A stretch of 64,000 nucleotides of DNA from Lycorma delicatula (GCF_047948215.1 NC_134455.1:79118189-79182188); one strand, 5' to 3'; positions 34,184-45,455 are shown, counted from the stretch's first letter. The notes: a model not told the origin generated them from the letters alone. Translations and numbers: made by a program.

Positions 34184-34617
34184 ATATAAATAATAAAGTT
34201 CAGCTTACCAAGATATAAAAGTTAATTCATTCGAGCGCTTTCGTATTATTATCCATCTTCAGGAGTATCAAATTAATTGTAAGATGTGTAAAAATGTATT
34301 TAAAATAGTAGAAATAGAATAAATTGAAATAACATATGGTAAATTAGGTATAAAATGTTATGTATATGTAACAATTGTTATTATATATATAAAATATAGT
34401 ATATATAACATGCAGATATTATGTATATATCAACTGTCTATGGTAACTTTATTTACCATATTTTATTTCAATTTATTTCATTTCTGCTATTTTAAATTAA
34501 TTTGTACACATCTTATAATTAATTGGATAATCCTGAAGATGGATAATAATCAGAAAGCGCTCGAATGAATTAAACTTTTATAGGTCGGTAAGCTGAACTT
34601 TATTGTTTATTTATATA
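34184..34617. mobile_element. Foldback element, about 170-bp near-identical arms
   Basis: The left arm (about 34184-34355) and right arm (about 34437-34617) are reverse complements with few differences. Shared blocks include AATAAAGTTCAGCTTACC, TTAATTCATTCGAGCGCTTT, TTATTATCCATCTTCAGGA, TAAGATGTGTA and AAATTGAAATAA...ATATGGTAAAT. The spacer is about 80 bases of TA-rich sequence. No ORF is seen. High arm identity implies recent insertion, gene conversion between the arms, or selection on a hairpin transcript. Confidence 0.8.
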
Positions 34618-34815
34618 GAAGAATAATCATAAATAAAATGTGATTTTATTACAGAAGAGTAACTACGTATATTAATTTATTTAAAAAAAAATAAATGAAG
34701 CAATTAATAAAATTAGAAATTAAACAATTCAGGAGTTGCCTAATTAAAAATAAATATAATCAGTTATTAGTAAGTAAAATATATTATAATTCAATTAAAA
34801 CATGATAAATATTCT

Positions 34816-34880
34816 GAGACATCAATTGATGTCTCGATATTCACTGTTGCTATGAGACACAAATTATGTCTCAACTTTAT
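34816..34880. repeat. Perfect 20-bp palindrome and adjoining repeat, copy 2
   Basis: GAGACATCAATTGATGTCTC at 34816-34835 is a perfect palindrome. The following TTGCTATGAGACACAAATTA and TGTCTCAAC match the repeat at 33645-33720. Confidence 0.55.
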
Positions 34881-35139
34881 TTTTGAATATTTGAAAAAGT
34901 AAAGTTGCAAAGAGAAATTGGTATCGAAAAGCAGTAATAAGGTAGCAAAACCTTTATTGAAATTAAAAAAAAAAAATGGCAGCACTGGAGGATACTTTTA
35001 GAAAAATAAGTATAGCAGACTTGGAAATGTTGCATTTTTCAGTGTGGCAGTCAACCTGTTAGTCAGTAAATAAATATATTTAGATATCATGTGATCAATA
35101 AATTGAAAAAAATAAAATAAAAACATAATTAGTAATGGA

Positions 35140-35560
35140 TAAGAAACAATGAAAAATTATTGTTCGTAAGATGGAGTTACATTTGAAGAAGCGTCTTGCG
35201 AGGTGTTACGTTAGTGATTTACTTCTGTATAGATGTGAAATATGAACTCTAAGAAATTGAGAATAAGAGGTGTAAATTATTTGAATGCGGGAATGGAGTG
35301 CAAACTGAAAAAGTTAAGTAGTAATAAAGAAAGTTAATGAAAACAGAATCTTAATCTTAGCTCACGTTAGAAAGCTCATGATATACCATGAGTGGAGAAG
35401 AGTTGACTAAAATAATGCTACAAAAATCAGTATAAGATGGAAAACAGAGATCTGTAAAGAGTGAAAACTGTAGCTGTAAAAGAGAATGGGATCTGTTAAA
35501 ATTTAGCTCGGAATATAGAAGAATGGAAGCGGTTATAGTGCAAGGGACTTGCCTCCGGGC
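35140..35560 (+). pseudogene. LINE ORF2 C-terminal fragment, heavily decayed
   Basis: Across frames: MELHLKKRLARCYVSDLLLY and RCEIWTLR (35170-35255), then KRCKLFECG, an ILILAHVRKLMIYHEWR-like stretch (35350-35400), and ARDLPPGRLH at 35545-35575. This order matches the region after the RT core in LINEs of the L2/CR1 and related groups (LxKCYVxSVLLYGCETWTL, then LxAFEMW and RxLGHVLR). Every frame carries stops. It is not a gene. Confidence 0.55.
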
Positions 35561-37480
35561 AGATTACATATAAATTTCTATTAAAAAATTCAGAAGATTG
35601 GGTATTGAGCCTAATAATTCCTCCCAAAAATGCTTTTGTTCCAGGTTATTATTAATAATAAAAGTTATGTAATATGCATATCAGGTATTATTATTAACAG
35701 TAGTTTAAGAACTTTAATTTTTTTAAATCTGACAACAAATTCGTACTGCTTTCCTGGCATTAGTTATTTATTCTTATACGAGTATAGTGGAAAAATAATA
35801 ATTCATGAAAAAAGTTACCTTTAATTAGATATATTAGATTTAATTTTTGGTGATGGAGGTAGTTCTGAGGACAAATTAAAAAAAAAATGGTAACATAAAC
35901 ATGCACGCGTACAAAATATTCTCAAATTTTTACCAAAAGATTTCCCATATACACGATTATCTGTCCAAAATTTCATAAAATCGATTTATCCAGTCAAATG
36001 TTATTAAGCTTCAAGCAACACGTATTGACGTACAATAATAATACAAACGTACAAACATTATCCCCTACTTTTTTTTTGAGGGAGGTTCCTGGGTCATGAG
36101 ACGTCAAGAATTGCAAAAAAAAAATCCCGTAAACAATCCATATTACCCATACAAAATCCATATTCGAGAAATTCATTAAAATTTTTAAGAAATTAAAAAT
36201 ATGTTGTTTTTTTTTTAATTTTAGCGCATGTTTTTTAACGTGTTTTGATACAGAAAAAAAATTATTAATCAAAATTTTTTTAGTTTTATTTCATTAACTG
36301 CAGACCTACCAAAAACTATGCTTGAGTAACAAAAAGTCGTTCTGAATCCTTTTGCGTAAAACAATAAACATGCAGTTTGATAAAAGTAAGAAATGGTATA
36401 GTTAGGTTTACTGAAGTACGAAAATGTGTTTGGAGATAGTTTTTATTTAAGTTTCAGAAGAAATTTCATTATATTTTTGGTAAAAATACTGTAATATCAG
36501 AATAACATAAGGTTATATGTTATTATTCTGTAATAATCCAGTACTAATTAATGATTACGATCAAGAAATGGAATATATCTTCAAATCGTGTAATTATATG
36601 GTGTAATTCTCATACGCGTATAAACGTTTTTTTCGACTAAATATCCAAAACATCTTACAACAGGTTCATGTGAGTAAATTCTTTTACAAAACAAATAAAA
36701 ACGAATCATTGAAATCAGTCCTTCGATAAAAAGAAAGCCTTAAACATATATCAAATTTACAATTTCAGCTAAGTTGGTTAAATAAAAAATTAGATCATGA
36801 AGTACTTGAATAGTTAATTGGGATATCAATTAATATAAGCAACAAAGTTTCTATTGTCATACATCTGGAAACGCTTTATTTCTAAGTTAAGTGTAGGAAA
36901 ATTTTGCGTTGTTCTCATTACCAAGAAAAATTTTTTTCTGTTAAAATTTTAATGTCCTTTATGCCATATTCTCATATACTTTGTTTGTAATAAAATCAAA
37001 TTTTAAACTTGTATTTATTTTCACTGAATATATTAATATCATTATTCTCAAAATTACATTCTAAAAAACATTAAACATTTTCATTTGTTTACCGATAATT
37101 TAACTAATTTTATTTAGGAAAATCTAAAAAAGCCGTTTTTGGACTCCAGTTTTTTAAGATGTTCAGCAATTTTTTGAACGCTATCAGAAGTACAATAGTG
37201 AACCTTTTTCATTCAATTTATTAAGTCAAAAACAAACAAATTCAAAAAGTTTTCCGATTTATTATGTTACAATCATTTAGGTATCTTCATTTAACCTTGG
37301 AGCAGAAATCTGGATGAAATATTTCTGTACCCATAATTTAAAAACTAAACGTTTCCAAATATAAAGTTTTTGCCTGGATTAATGTTCTAAGGTAATTTCC
37401 GAAATATTGGCGTAAGCGCATTTAAATCATTATGTAAATATAGATGAATTAAATTTTAACTGTGCAATGTATATATATGT
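35561..37480. other. AT-rich stretch, no gene seen
   Basis: Short ORFs (35630-35824, 35994-36272) are Leu/Ile/Phe/Lys-rich composition artefacts without motifs. Confidence 0.55.
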
Positions 37481-37926
37481 ATAGGTTGGTCTACTAGTGA
37501 ACTCATCATCGCAAATTAGTTGATTTCAGAGTCGACAGTTTTAAGGTTCAAATCTTAGTAAAGGCAGTAACTTTTATATGGATTTGAATACTAGATCGTG
37601 GATACTGGTGTTATTGGTTTTTTTTTGTAACTTCCGGGATCACCGTTAGTTAGGTACTGTTTCAGAGGATGAGATGAATGATCTTTTGCGCGTGTGAAAA
37701 TGCAATGCCGGATAGAGATTCGAACCCGGACCTCCGGATGGAAGGCCAAGACACTACCACACGTGCTACGTAGGCCGGCGCTCTTGACGGGGTTGGGTTT
37801 TAATTAACCATACATCACAGGAATGGTCGACCTGAGACTGTACAAGACTACACTTCATTTACATTCATACATATCATCTTCTAAAGTAATACCTTACGGT
37901 GGTTCCGGAGACTAAACAGAAAAAAT
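37481..37926 (+). repeat. tRNA-headed SINE, family A, split by a nested SINE
   Basis: A-box region TGGTCTACTAGTGA at 37487-37500 and B box GGTTCAAATC at 37545-37554. The body breaks off near 37618 after GATACTGGTGTTATTGG, is interrupted by a family B SINE, and resumes near 37785 (GGGGTTGGGTTTTAATTAAC). It then runs to the standard 3' end (ACCTTACGGTGGTTCCGGAG). Confidence 0.75.
37619..37783 (-). repeat. tRNA-headed SINE, family B, nested in family A
   Basis: Minus-strand order: GCCGGCCTACGTAGCACG head (37781 downwards), B box GGGTTCGAATC (37727-37717), CATTGCATTTTCACACGCG, GATCATTCATCTCATCCTCT and GATCCCGG, ending in an A-run (37618-37626 on the plus strand as T). It is the longest family B copy here. 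Confidence 0.7.
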
Positions 37927-39186
37927 AGATAGTAATTTAAAAAATAAACAATTACCTTTTTCGTTTTGTGTGCTCTCTCCGGGAAAGTAAAATTGTCAAA
38001 ATCCGGGCAAGTTAAACTTTTATAAATTAATTGGACTTCAGTTCAAAGATTTTTTTTAATTTTAGCTAATCTTTAGACTTTTTTATAATATGGGATAGTT
38101 ATAAAAATAAAAAGTTGATAGGAATGTTGCTTAATTTTCTAAATATTTTGATAATGCTTTTAAATTTAACCCCTTTCCTGGGTATAAAGTTGACTATTAA
38201 TAGTACCATCACGAGACATTACATGATTTTTAGTTAGTGATGAAAATAATTAAACCCAAAAAGTAACAGCAGAGCTATTAAAATTAAAGATGTTTCTAAA
38301 TTTTGATTATTTGTACAAAATAAAATTCAAATTTTACACCTGTTACATAACAAGCAATATATTTAGGTAAACATGTTCTTTAATTTGTGTATACCGCTAA
38401 ATATTCAGAATTAATACATTTATAAAAGTTAGCTGAACACATAATTAAAAAAAGCAAACCTGTCATTTAACTACTGTATGCAAATTATATCATAATACGA
38501 GTATTATGACATCAAGTTAATATTATTACCTTTCATCCATTAAGCTAATGGATCAAGTACCTTAATTATAGTAATTAGATCGAAATTTGAACCACTTTCT
38601 AAATGTTAGTCATAATAATAAATTATCAGATTATGCCATATATATTGTGATAATGACAATTTAAAGTAATTTATTTTCTTAACCCGAATTTAAGGTAAAT
38701 AAATATTTTTCCCATTTCATTTTTAAATAGAAAACAAACGAATTAGAAGAAATAATATTAAAAATAGGGAACTACAAATTAAATATTTAAGTAAACGTAA
38801 AAACCTAGACAAAATAGAAAGAAAAATGTAGATAGAGACTGGTAAATTACATTATTTTTTAATAAGCATACTAATTTTAACACTGTAAATAAAAAAAGAA
38901 ATATCAGTTAAACATGTATATTTACATGAGTATTCTGTTTTATCCAAGCGTAAATTGACAACTGTTCAAGCGTATGAGATATAACCTTTAGTGGTATATG
39001 TAGGTTTCTTAAAATATGAATGTAAATAGAACTTCAATAATCTTATTTAATAATTTTAATAAAAAATAATATAATAGGTACTTTTATCAAATGATAGAAT
39101 TTTTCCATCATTGTATTTTATTTATTAAAAATACATACTATTTGAAATCAATATCATGTAATTTATTTCAGAACCTACCAGAAAAA
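37927..39186. other. AT-rich stretch, no gene seen
   Basis: No supported feature. Confidence 0.55.
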
Positions 39187-39223
39187 AGGGAAAGGTTTTA
39201 CCACTCCACCACGGAGGTCGCCA
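39187..39223 (-). repeat. SINE family B, 5' fragment
   Basis: The minus strand reads GGCGACCTCCGTGGTGGAG then TGGTAAAACC, the A-box end of family B only. Confidence 0.5.
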
Positions 39224-39918
39224 ATAATAAAATAAAATTTATTAACTATTAAATAGTTCTAAAATCGATAAAGACGTTGCTCAATATTCCCGATAAATAA
39301 CCTCCTGACCGCTTCCGTTTCCCTAGTCCTTCCAGCAACCGACTCCAAAATTTAATGGCATGTATGTCTTACACGGAAATAACCATGAAAAATTCTAGTC
39401 TAGCCGACTTCAAACCATTAACTATAACAACTACAATCTATTCCTTAACCTTTGTTTTTCATGTCTTGATGTTTAATAACAACCTGAGTCTAAAAAATAA
39501 AGAAATTGGATGGTGTTTTTTTCTCTTATTACAATGTATATTGTACTCTAATAATTTTTCAGCAAAATAAATGTTATTTATAGTGAAAAATAATTTTTAA
39601 AATTTCCCTTTTCTTTCCCGGTTAATTTTTTTTTTTTTAACTACTGAGGTTTTATAAAAGTAAGAAGTAAGGAATGAAAGAAAATCAAAATTATTTTTGA
39701 TAAGATACATAAAATAAATTTAATTTTAAACAAATTTTAAAATATTTAATTTTGAGCATCCTCCTCTAACGAAAAAATTTAAGGATTTTGTTGTCTTAAT
39801 TTAAATGGAGAGCATTTAACTTTTCATTGTGTGAAATATTTTAACTTTCAAGGAAACAAAATAAAACATTTTGGGTAAGCATAAAACAAAATTCTCATTA
39901 TAAAAATGAGAAATTATA
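39224..39918. other. AT-rich stretch, no gene seen
   Basis: The ORF at 39355-39570 lacks motifs and is Leu/Ser/Asn-rich; not taken as a gene. Confidence 0.5.
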
Positions 39919-40657
39919 CAGTGCGATCATTTTATCTTGCACATCATGATACTATACACTGTAATTCCACTATGGACTATAATATAGAGATACTCATATT
40001 TGATCTGATTCGTGAATTGTAGTTATGCACAACTAGTATAATGTCTTACAGAAAGTGTTGGAGTGCCTACAATTTTCCTAAAGGCAGGTTCGAAATACTT
40101 CGAACCAAATTTTTGACGCTAATGACTAATGGAGTTCATCTCTGCAGTAGCGGTACGATCCAGGTCTTGCAGAGTACGTGATTTACACTTCCTTTCAAAA
40201 AAATCCCAAAGAAAGAAATCTGTGGACCATAAGTCAGGGAAACCAGTGGGACCACAGATCTTTTGAAATCATGCGATCATCAAACATTTCATTCAAAAAT
40301 TACATGGTGTTTTTGGATGTATGGAACATAAGCCCGCCTTGTTGCACGTAGGAATAGCGTTCGTCAGACTTGTGTAGAGCTGGAAACTGTATAATTGTAT
40401 CCTGGTACGTCAATAGTTTCGTAAAAAAACAAAAAAACTGAGCCCACTATTCGTCGTCGAGAAATCGCACATTACCTTCTGTGAGTGCAGCGGCGATTCA
40501 TCTAAGATATGAGGATTTTGTGTTGAGCAATATCTATCGTTCTAACTATTGCTGTAACCGCTTAATGTAACTTTCAAAAATTGCTAAAAAGTGGTTACCG
40601 TTACTCAATGTTACTGTGCTCAAGACAAATGATGTACGCGATAAAATGATCGGACTG
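39919..40657 (-). mobile_element. Tc1/mariner-superfamily element, 739 bp, internally deleted
   Basis: The termini CAGTGCGATCATTTTATC (39919-39936) and CAGTCCGATCATTTTATC (reverse complement of 40640-40657) differ at one base in 18. The match extends to about 29 bp (ACATCAT block). A TA dinucleotide flanks each end (39917-39918 and 40658-40659), as expected for the TA target duplication of this superfamily. The interior codes on the minus strand for the C-terminal half of a transposase. The N-terminal DNA-binding half is missing, so the element is non-autonomous. Confidence 0.85.
40115..40520 (-). pseudogene. IS630/Tc1-mariner transposase, C-terminal half, inactivated
   Basis: The translation recovered over frames starts QNPHILDESPLHSQK (40520-40477), then WAQFF and YQDTIIQF, ERYSYVQQGGLMFHTSKNTM (about 40350), FLNEMFDDRMISKDLWSHWF, DLWSTDFFLWDFFERKC (40235-40185) and LQDLDRTATAEMNSI. 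The family pattern is QQDGAxxHTA for the second catalytic Asp and SPDLxPxDFFLWGxLK for the third. Here the second catalytic Asp is Gly (GGC in place of GAC), while the Asp before LW (codon at 40235-40233) remains. Frameshifts also break it. It could not cleave DNA. Confidence 0.75.
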
Positions 40658-41427
40658 TACTTTTCACTTATAATTTATAAATTTGTATGGTAAATCAATA
40701 ATTGTTTTACGTTTGAAATAATGAAGTTGGATGCCAAATTTGATTTTAAAATTGTCACCCCGTAGCTTCGTACGGCTTAGAGAAAAATACCCAAAAATAA
40801 AGTCTTAAAATACTATTTTCTATCCAGAAATACAATAAAAACATGAGGTTTCAATTAAAATATTGAAGTTGGTTGCCATACTGGGAAAAAGGAAAAATAA
40901 AAAAAATAGTAATATTGTATTTTTAATGTAGGGAAGAATCTAGGGATGGTTTCACATAAAACGTTTCTCGTAAATATTTTCTAATCATTTCTTCTGGGTG
41001 ACTTAGGAACAATAACCATTAGAAGCAGAGAGTAATATATTCGCATAGATCCATTTTTATCAAAGTATTGGTTTAGATTTTTTCTTTTTTAATAAAACGT
41101 TTTCTGTTTGTTCCTTGATAAAAACTGTAACTGAGTTTTATTAAATATATTTCAACGTACAAATATAAATTTTTTATTTTAACACGAAATTATATATCTT
41201 AATTGTAACTTATAGTATTACTTTTTATTATTGTGTAGCACTGGATTTTAATGCGCAACGAAATACATTTGTAACTTTTATATTGAAATAAAATAGTATT
41301 TTTTACGAAAATTTATTTAATATATTCTAAATATAAAAACCAGATGAAAAACTATTAGAAAAATTCTATTTTTAGATCTTTTCCATCTCTCTTTCTCTCT
41401 CACCCTCCCCATATATATACATATATA
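40658..41427. other. AT-rich stretch with a small direct repeat
   Basis: No gene is seen. GAAGTTGGATGCCAAA (about 40723) and GAAGTTGGTTGCCATA (about 40865) are direct repeats about 140 bases apart. CT-rich then TA-rich simple sequence lies at 41385-41425. Confidence 0.45.
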
Positions 41428-41965
41428 GAGTGTCCCACAAAGAAACGGGGAAAAAATGGAAAATATGATTTTTTGTCTGTTATGCTTCAATAACCGATTT
41501 TTAAAAGTTTTTATTTACTTTTTATTGGCTGTATCTAAATTACTATTCTCAGAATTAAATTCTCTACAAGTTTTGTTAGTAAATCGTTCGCATTTATCAG
41601 TTATTTAACAAAGGTATTGTAATGCAAACCTAAAAAAAAAGTTGTTTTTCGACATCGAGTTTTGTTTTTTATGTAAAGTTTTACAATTTTAGGTTGAACC
41701 ATTTTTATAATAGGCTAAATATAAATACATTCAAATCTGTTGAACTTATTAGATTAATGTATTGTACTTTTCAACTTAGAAGAACTAAAAAGTTTTAAAA
41801 TACATATGGTGAGGCCTATAACTACTAAAATGGATATACAAGGTCAGATTACACCATAATATTGGTCATTATAATTTATGACACTGTTAACGGTATTATG
41901 GTGCTCTTTGTCTTCTCTTATTTAATATATACAAATTGTTCCACGAAAAAACGGAGAAAAACTCT
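41428..41965. repeat. Mariner-related repeat fragment flanked by direct repeats
   Basis: GTGTCCCACAAAGAAACGGG (about 41430) and a related TTGTTCCACGAAAAAACGGA (about 41936) occur in the same orientation. Between them, TTAAATTCTCTACAAGTTTT and TTTAACAAAGGTATTGTA match the segment at 44998-45065 inside the long-inverted-repeat element, so both derive from one family. Confidence 0.5.
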
Positions 41966-41974
41966 TAATTTTTA

Positions 41975-42315
41975 ATTGGTTATTATCGAGTTTAAGCTGA
42001 AAATTTGTTCGATGTAAGATGGTCTTTTCCTGCATCCAATTTCGTATTCTCCAATTTGCCTGTCAAGTTGTTTCTCGGTTCTGATCAGTAGTGCTTTTGA
42101 CATGATTTTGTTGGTTACCGGTAGGAGTAAAATTCCTCTATAATTGTTATTATCTACCTTGTCTACTTTCTTATGTAGTTGATAAATGAGAACAGTTGTT
42201 CAATCCTATAGGATTAATTCAGTTTTCCAGATGTTTTAAATGATTTAACTTACTTTAGAAACTGTTTTTAAACTACTGTTTCTCCATATTTCAGCTATTA
42301 TTGAGCCTTCACCCA
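41975..42315 (-). pseudogene. LINE reverse transcriptase N-terminal fragment
   Basis: Minus-strand frames give EIWRNSSLKTVSK, WKTELIL, TTVLIYQLHKKVDKVDNNNY, RGILLLPVTNKIMSKALLIR and TEKQLDRQIGEYEIGCRKRP, then SYIEQIFSL. This is the start of the RT domain in LINE ORF2 proteins (WKxAxIxPIxKKGD, NNYRGISLLPVxYKILSK, QxGFRxGRSCxEQIFxLK). The upstream endonuclease and the downstream catalytic FADD box are absent. Several frame changes are needed. Confidence 0.75.
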
Positions 42316-43734
42316 AGGGGAAATCTGTTATATTTATTAAAATAATTTTTTTTTTGTTTATATTAAAAAAAATCTGTATAATGTTTTAATATTTAATAAC
42401 TAACATCGTAAACGGGAATATGTTTTTAATATAATTATTTAAACCCCATTTCCTGCCAGGAATGTAGGAATGGGGATTTTAATTTGAAATCCTATGCACC
42501 TGGAAATTAAAATGTATTTTTTTCCTGTTTTTAGAATTTTGTTTTCAAATATCGACGGCCGTTTTGTGTTAATGATCACTCATTATTATTATCAACGCTT
42601 GCGATCTTAGAACTTGAAACAGACAAAAGAAAACAGGAACGTCAATTAACATATGAACAATGGAGATTTATGCTGCACGTTACGATAGAATTTTCTTTTC
42701 TTTGGTGTTTGTCTTATAATTTTATTGATATAATATACTAAAATTGTTTAAAAAATAGTAAATTAAACCTTAAAAACATAAATGCCGAATTTATTTACAA
42801 AAATTTTTGCAAAATAAAAATAAATAATTAGTGTTATTTAAATTAAAAAAAAACAAAAAACAAACTGTAAATAAAAGTAAATGTCTGTTTAGCGAACAAA
42901 AGTAAATTGATTTAAAAAATAAATAAATAAAACCAGAACTTTCATATCATTTAATTCTGAAAAAAAAATACTATATGTACACCTGTCATAAGAATTGACT
43001 GTTAACAATAATACCATCATGTCGTTTCATGCAACTTTTCAATTGGACGTTTACTTACCTTATTTCTTTTAAGTACGTTTAAAATATGTTAATCAGTTCA
43101 TTTGAATGACCAGAAGAAAAAAATTAAACTTAAGTCTACTTACTTATTTATTATTATTACTATAACCCGTTTAATATCTTACAACTCCATCAAAACGTTC
43201 AGTTTATTTATTTATAAATATTTTATTATTATTTATTTGTATTTAAAACACTAAACGTTCGCTCTAAGACATAATATAAATTAAAAAAAAAAAACTTCCG
43301 TGACATTTTATTGATGTAATAACCCATTAAAATGTTTAACGGATTGAAATGTATTTTATAGAGACGTCCAGCGTATCACTTTCCAATTTTCCTTGTGAAA
43401 TCAATTTCTGATTATTTCTACGCGTTATAAATTTTATTAATATAAACGTTTATCACTGTTTCATCATGTATTTTATAAATTATTTTTACAAATTCGTTTT
43501 CATTTATTAAAGGAATAAATAAATAAAATTGCATTAAATCTTAAGTAAATAAATAAGAGTAAGTTGAAGATAATCATATATATTTAACTATTTTTTGATG
43601 CGTACAAATATTTCTAAGCATTATGAGGTCGCTTGTTTTCAAAAGTAATCAAATCATGTTTAACAAATAATTGGTTTTTATTAATACTAATAGCATATAT
43701 ATTTATTTTAAAATGTTTTATTTTATTTATCTTT
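42316..43734. other. AT-rich stretch, no gene seen
   Basis: A short imperfect inverted repeat (CCCCATTTCCT with AGGAATGGGG) lies at about 42445-42477. Otherwise featureless. Confidence 0.5.
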
Positions 43735-43956
43735 TCTTTTCTTTTTCTGTTTAGTCAACGGAACCACCGTAAGGTGTAACTTCAGAGGATGAATGAGGAT
43801 GATATGTGTGAATTTAAATGAAGTGTAGTCTTGAGTACAGTCTCAGGTCGACAATTCTTGAAATGTGTGGTTAATTTCAATTAACCACACATCTCAACAT
43901 CGACTCAACAATCGAAGAATACCGCTGTCCACGATCTAGTATTCAAATCCATTACT
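43735..43956 (-). repeat. SINE family A, 5'-truncated, with an internal palindrome
   Basis: The 3' end (CTGTTTAGTCAACGGAACCA in plus-strand order) and body are present, but the tRNA head is missing after GATCTAGTATTCAAATCC. At 43863-43892 the copy carries ATGTGTGGTTAATT, TC, then its exact reverse complement. Other family A copies have this block only once, so this is a local inverted duplication. Confidence 0.7.
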
Positions 43957-44394
43957 TTATGTATCTGGAACGATTAAAACTGATATCATAAAATTAATAT
44001 AATGGGAAATCAGTAACGAAGGGTTTCTATATAAGTCACGGAAATTTGACAAATATAATTTTATAGACGTTAAATCTTTTTTTTTTAAGTAGGTGATATT
44101 AGACCTATTCTATAAATGGAAAAATATAAAACAGTGAATAGAAGAAAGAATGACGATACATGAGATAATGGAAATAAATAAAGAAAAGATGAAGCCAATT
44201 GATTGCTTTGATCAGTTTTAAATTTAACTTTAAAAATAATCTTATTAACTATAAATCTGTTTGTAAAGAAAGGTAATTTTAAAAAATAACTTAAAAACCC
44301 GTAAAGAAAAGTTTTTAATAGTAAAAATTATTTGTTTAATTTTAATTATTATTTCATATATTTCAATCATTTGTTCAAAGAAAAGATTTTATAT
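43957..44394. other. AT-rich stretch, no gene seen
   Basis: No supported feature. Confidence 0.5.
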
Positions 44395-45455
44395 ACATAC
44401 AGAATATGTTACCACGAAGTTCTATTGGGACCTAATCCATTCTACTCGTGAAAATAATTGGAAAAGTTCATATAAACATATACTCTGAAATGCTTCGTTT
44501 GCTAGTAACGGGTAGTGAAAGATTTCTCTCGGATTTCAGTAACTCCGGTGAATTGAGGTCGTATTGAAATTTTTAGGACGTTAAACAAGGAGCAGTATTA
44601 GTGATTTATAATAGTTTTTGAGCTGAAAAATCGAATAAAACATGGATGTCCATATTCCTGACCACCAAGATTGCCATTCTAACACCTTTAGATTTTTGCG
44701 TCTGGGGATGGATGAAAAATATTGTAAAAAAAATCAAAATACATTCTCGTGAGGAATTAATTGTCCGTATTGTGGATGCGGCTGAGCAACTTAAGGACAG
44801 CCTTGAAGAACTAAAAAAAGCAACAAAAGCAGTACAGAAGCGTGCCAAGAAATGTATTGAAAATTGCGGGCTCATTTTTGAACATTTATTATAAATTTTT
44901 ACGTATAATGCACTTCGGTTTAGTGTACTGTTTCTAAATAATATTCGAATTTTTCTAACGTTTCTTTCTTTTATTCAAGTTTAGTATTTTATTTAGAATT
45001 AAATTCTCTACAAGTTTTAGTAACGTTTTATGTGTTTTTATTACCCATTTAACAAAGTTATTGTACGTCAAACATAAAATATGTTTTTTACCCCAATTTA
45101 TTGGTTTTCACCTTAGATTTCTCAAAGACTACTGCAGACAGGTTCTGGAACCTATTTTATTCGATTTTTCAGATAAAAAACCACAAGAAATCACTAATAT
45201 TGCTCCTTAATTAACAGTCATAAAAATAAAAAAATTTTTGACATTTTCTTTTCATAAAATTTAGTCATAAAAATTTCAGTACAACCTCATCTCACCGGGG
45301 TAGGTAAAATCCGAGTGAAATTGTTCACTAGCTGTAACTCGCAAACGAAGCATTTTTGGACATACGTTTATAATGGACTTTTCCCATTATTTTTACGAGT
45401 AGAATAGGTTGTGAGAGTTCTAGAAGGACTTCGTGACGCCCTCTGAATATAGTGT
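44395..45455. mobile_element. Element with long inverted arms around a transposase C-terminus
   Basis: The left arm (about 44395-44645) and right arm (about 45150-45455) are inverted relatives. Blocks include ATTCTACTCGTGAAAATAAT, GGAAAAGTTCAT, GAAATGCTTCGTTTGCTAGT, CTCGGATTTCAGTAACTCCG, GTGAATTGAGGTCGTATTGA, GGAGCAGTATTAGTGATTT and CTGAAAAATCGAATAAAA. The left arm lacks about 60 bases that the right arm has after the TGAAATTTTTA block. A transposase fragment (44646-44894) follows the left arm directly. Arms of roughly 250-300 bp are unusual for this transposase type. Confidence 0.7.
44646..44894 (+). pseudogene. Mariner-type transposase C-terminal fragment
   Basis: An open frame of 82 codons ends at a stop at 44892-44894. 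It reads KIAILTPLDFCVWGWMKNIV, then HSREELIVRIVDAAEQLK, a Lys/Glu-rich linker, and RAKKCIENCGLIFEHLL. The family pattern at the start is RSPDLTPLDFFLWG; here the Asp of SPDL is Ile, so the third catalytic residue is lost. Only the last fifth or so of a typical 340-residue transposase is present, and it abuts the left inverted arm with no N-terminal part. The frame is open but cannot code for an active enzyme. Confidence 0.7.

Noticed and set aside
44606..44875. 89-codon minus-strand ORF
   Set aside because: Antisense to the mariner-type transposase fragment, which has the recognisable motifs.
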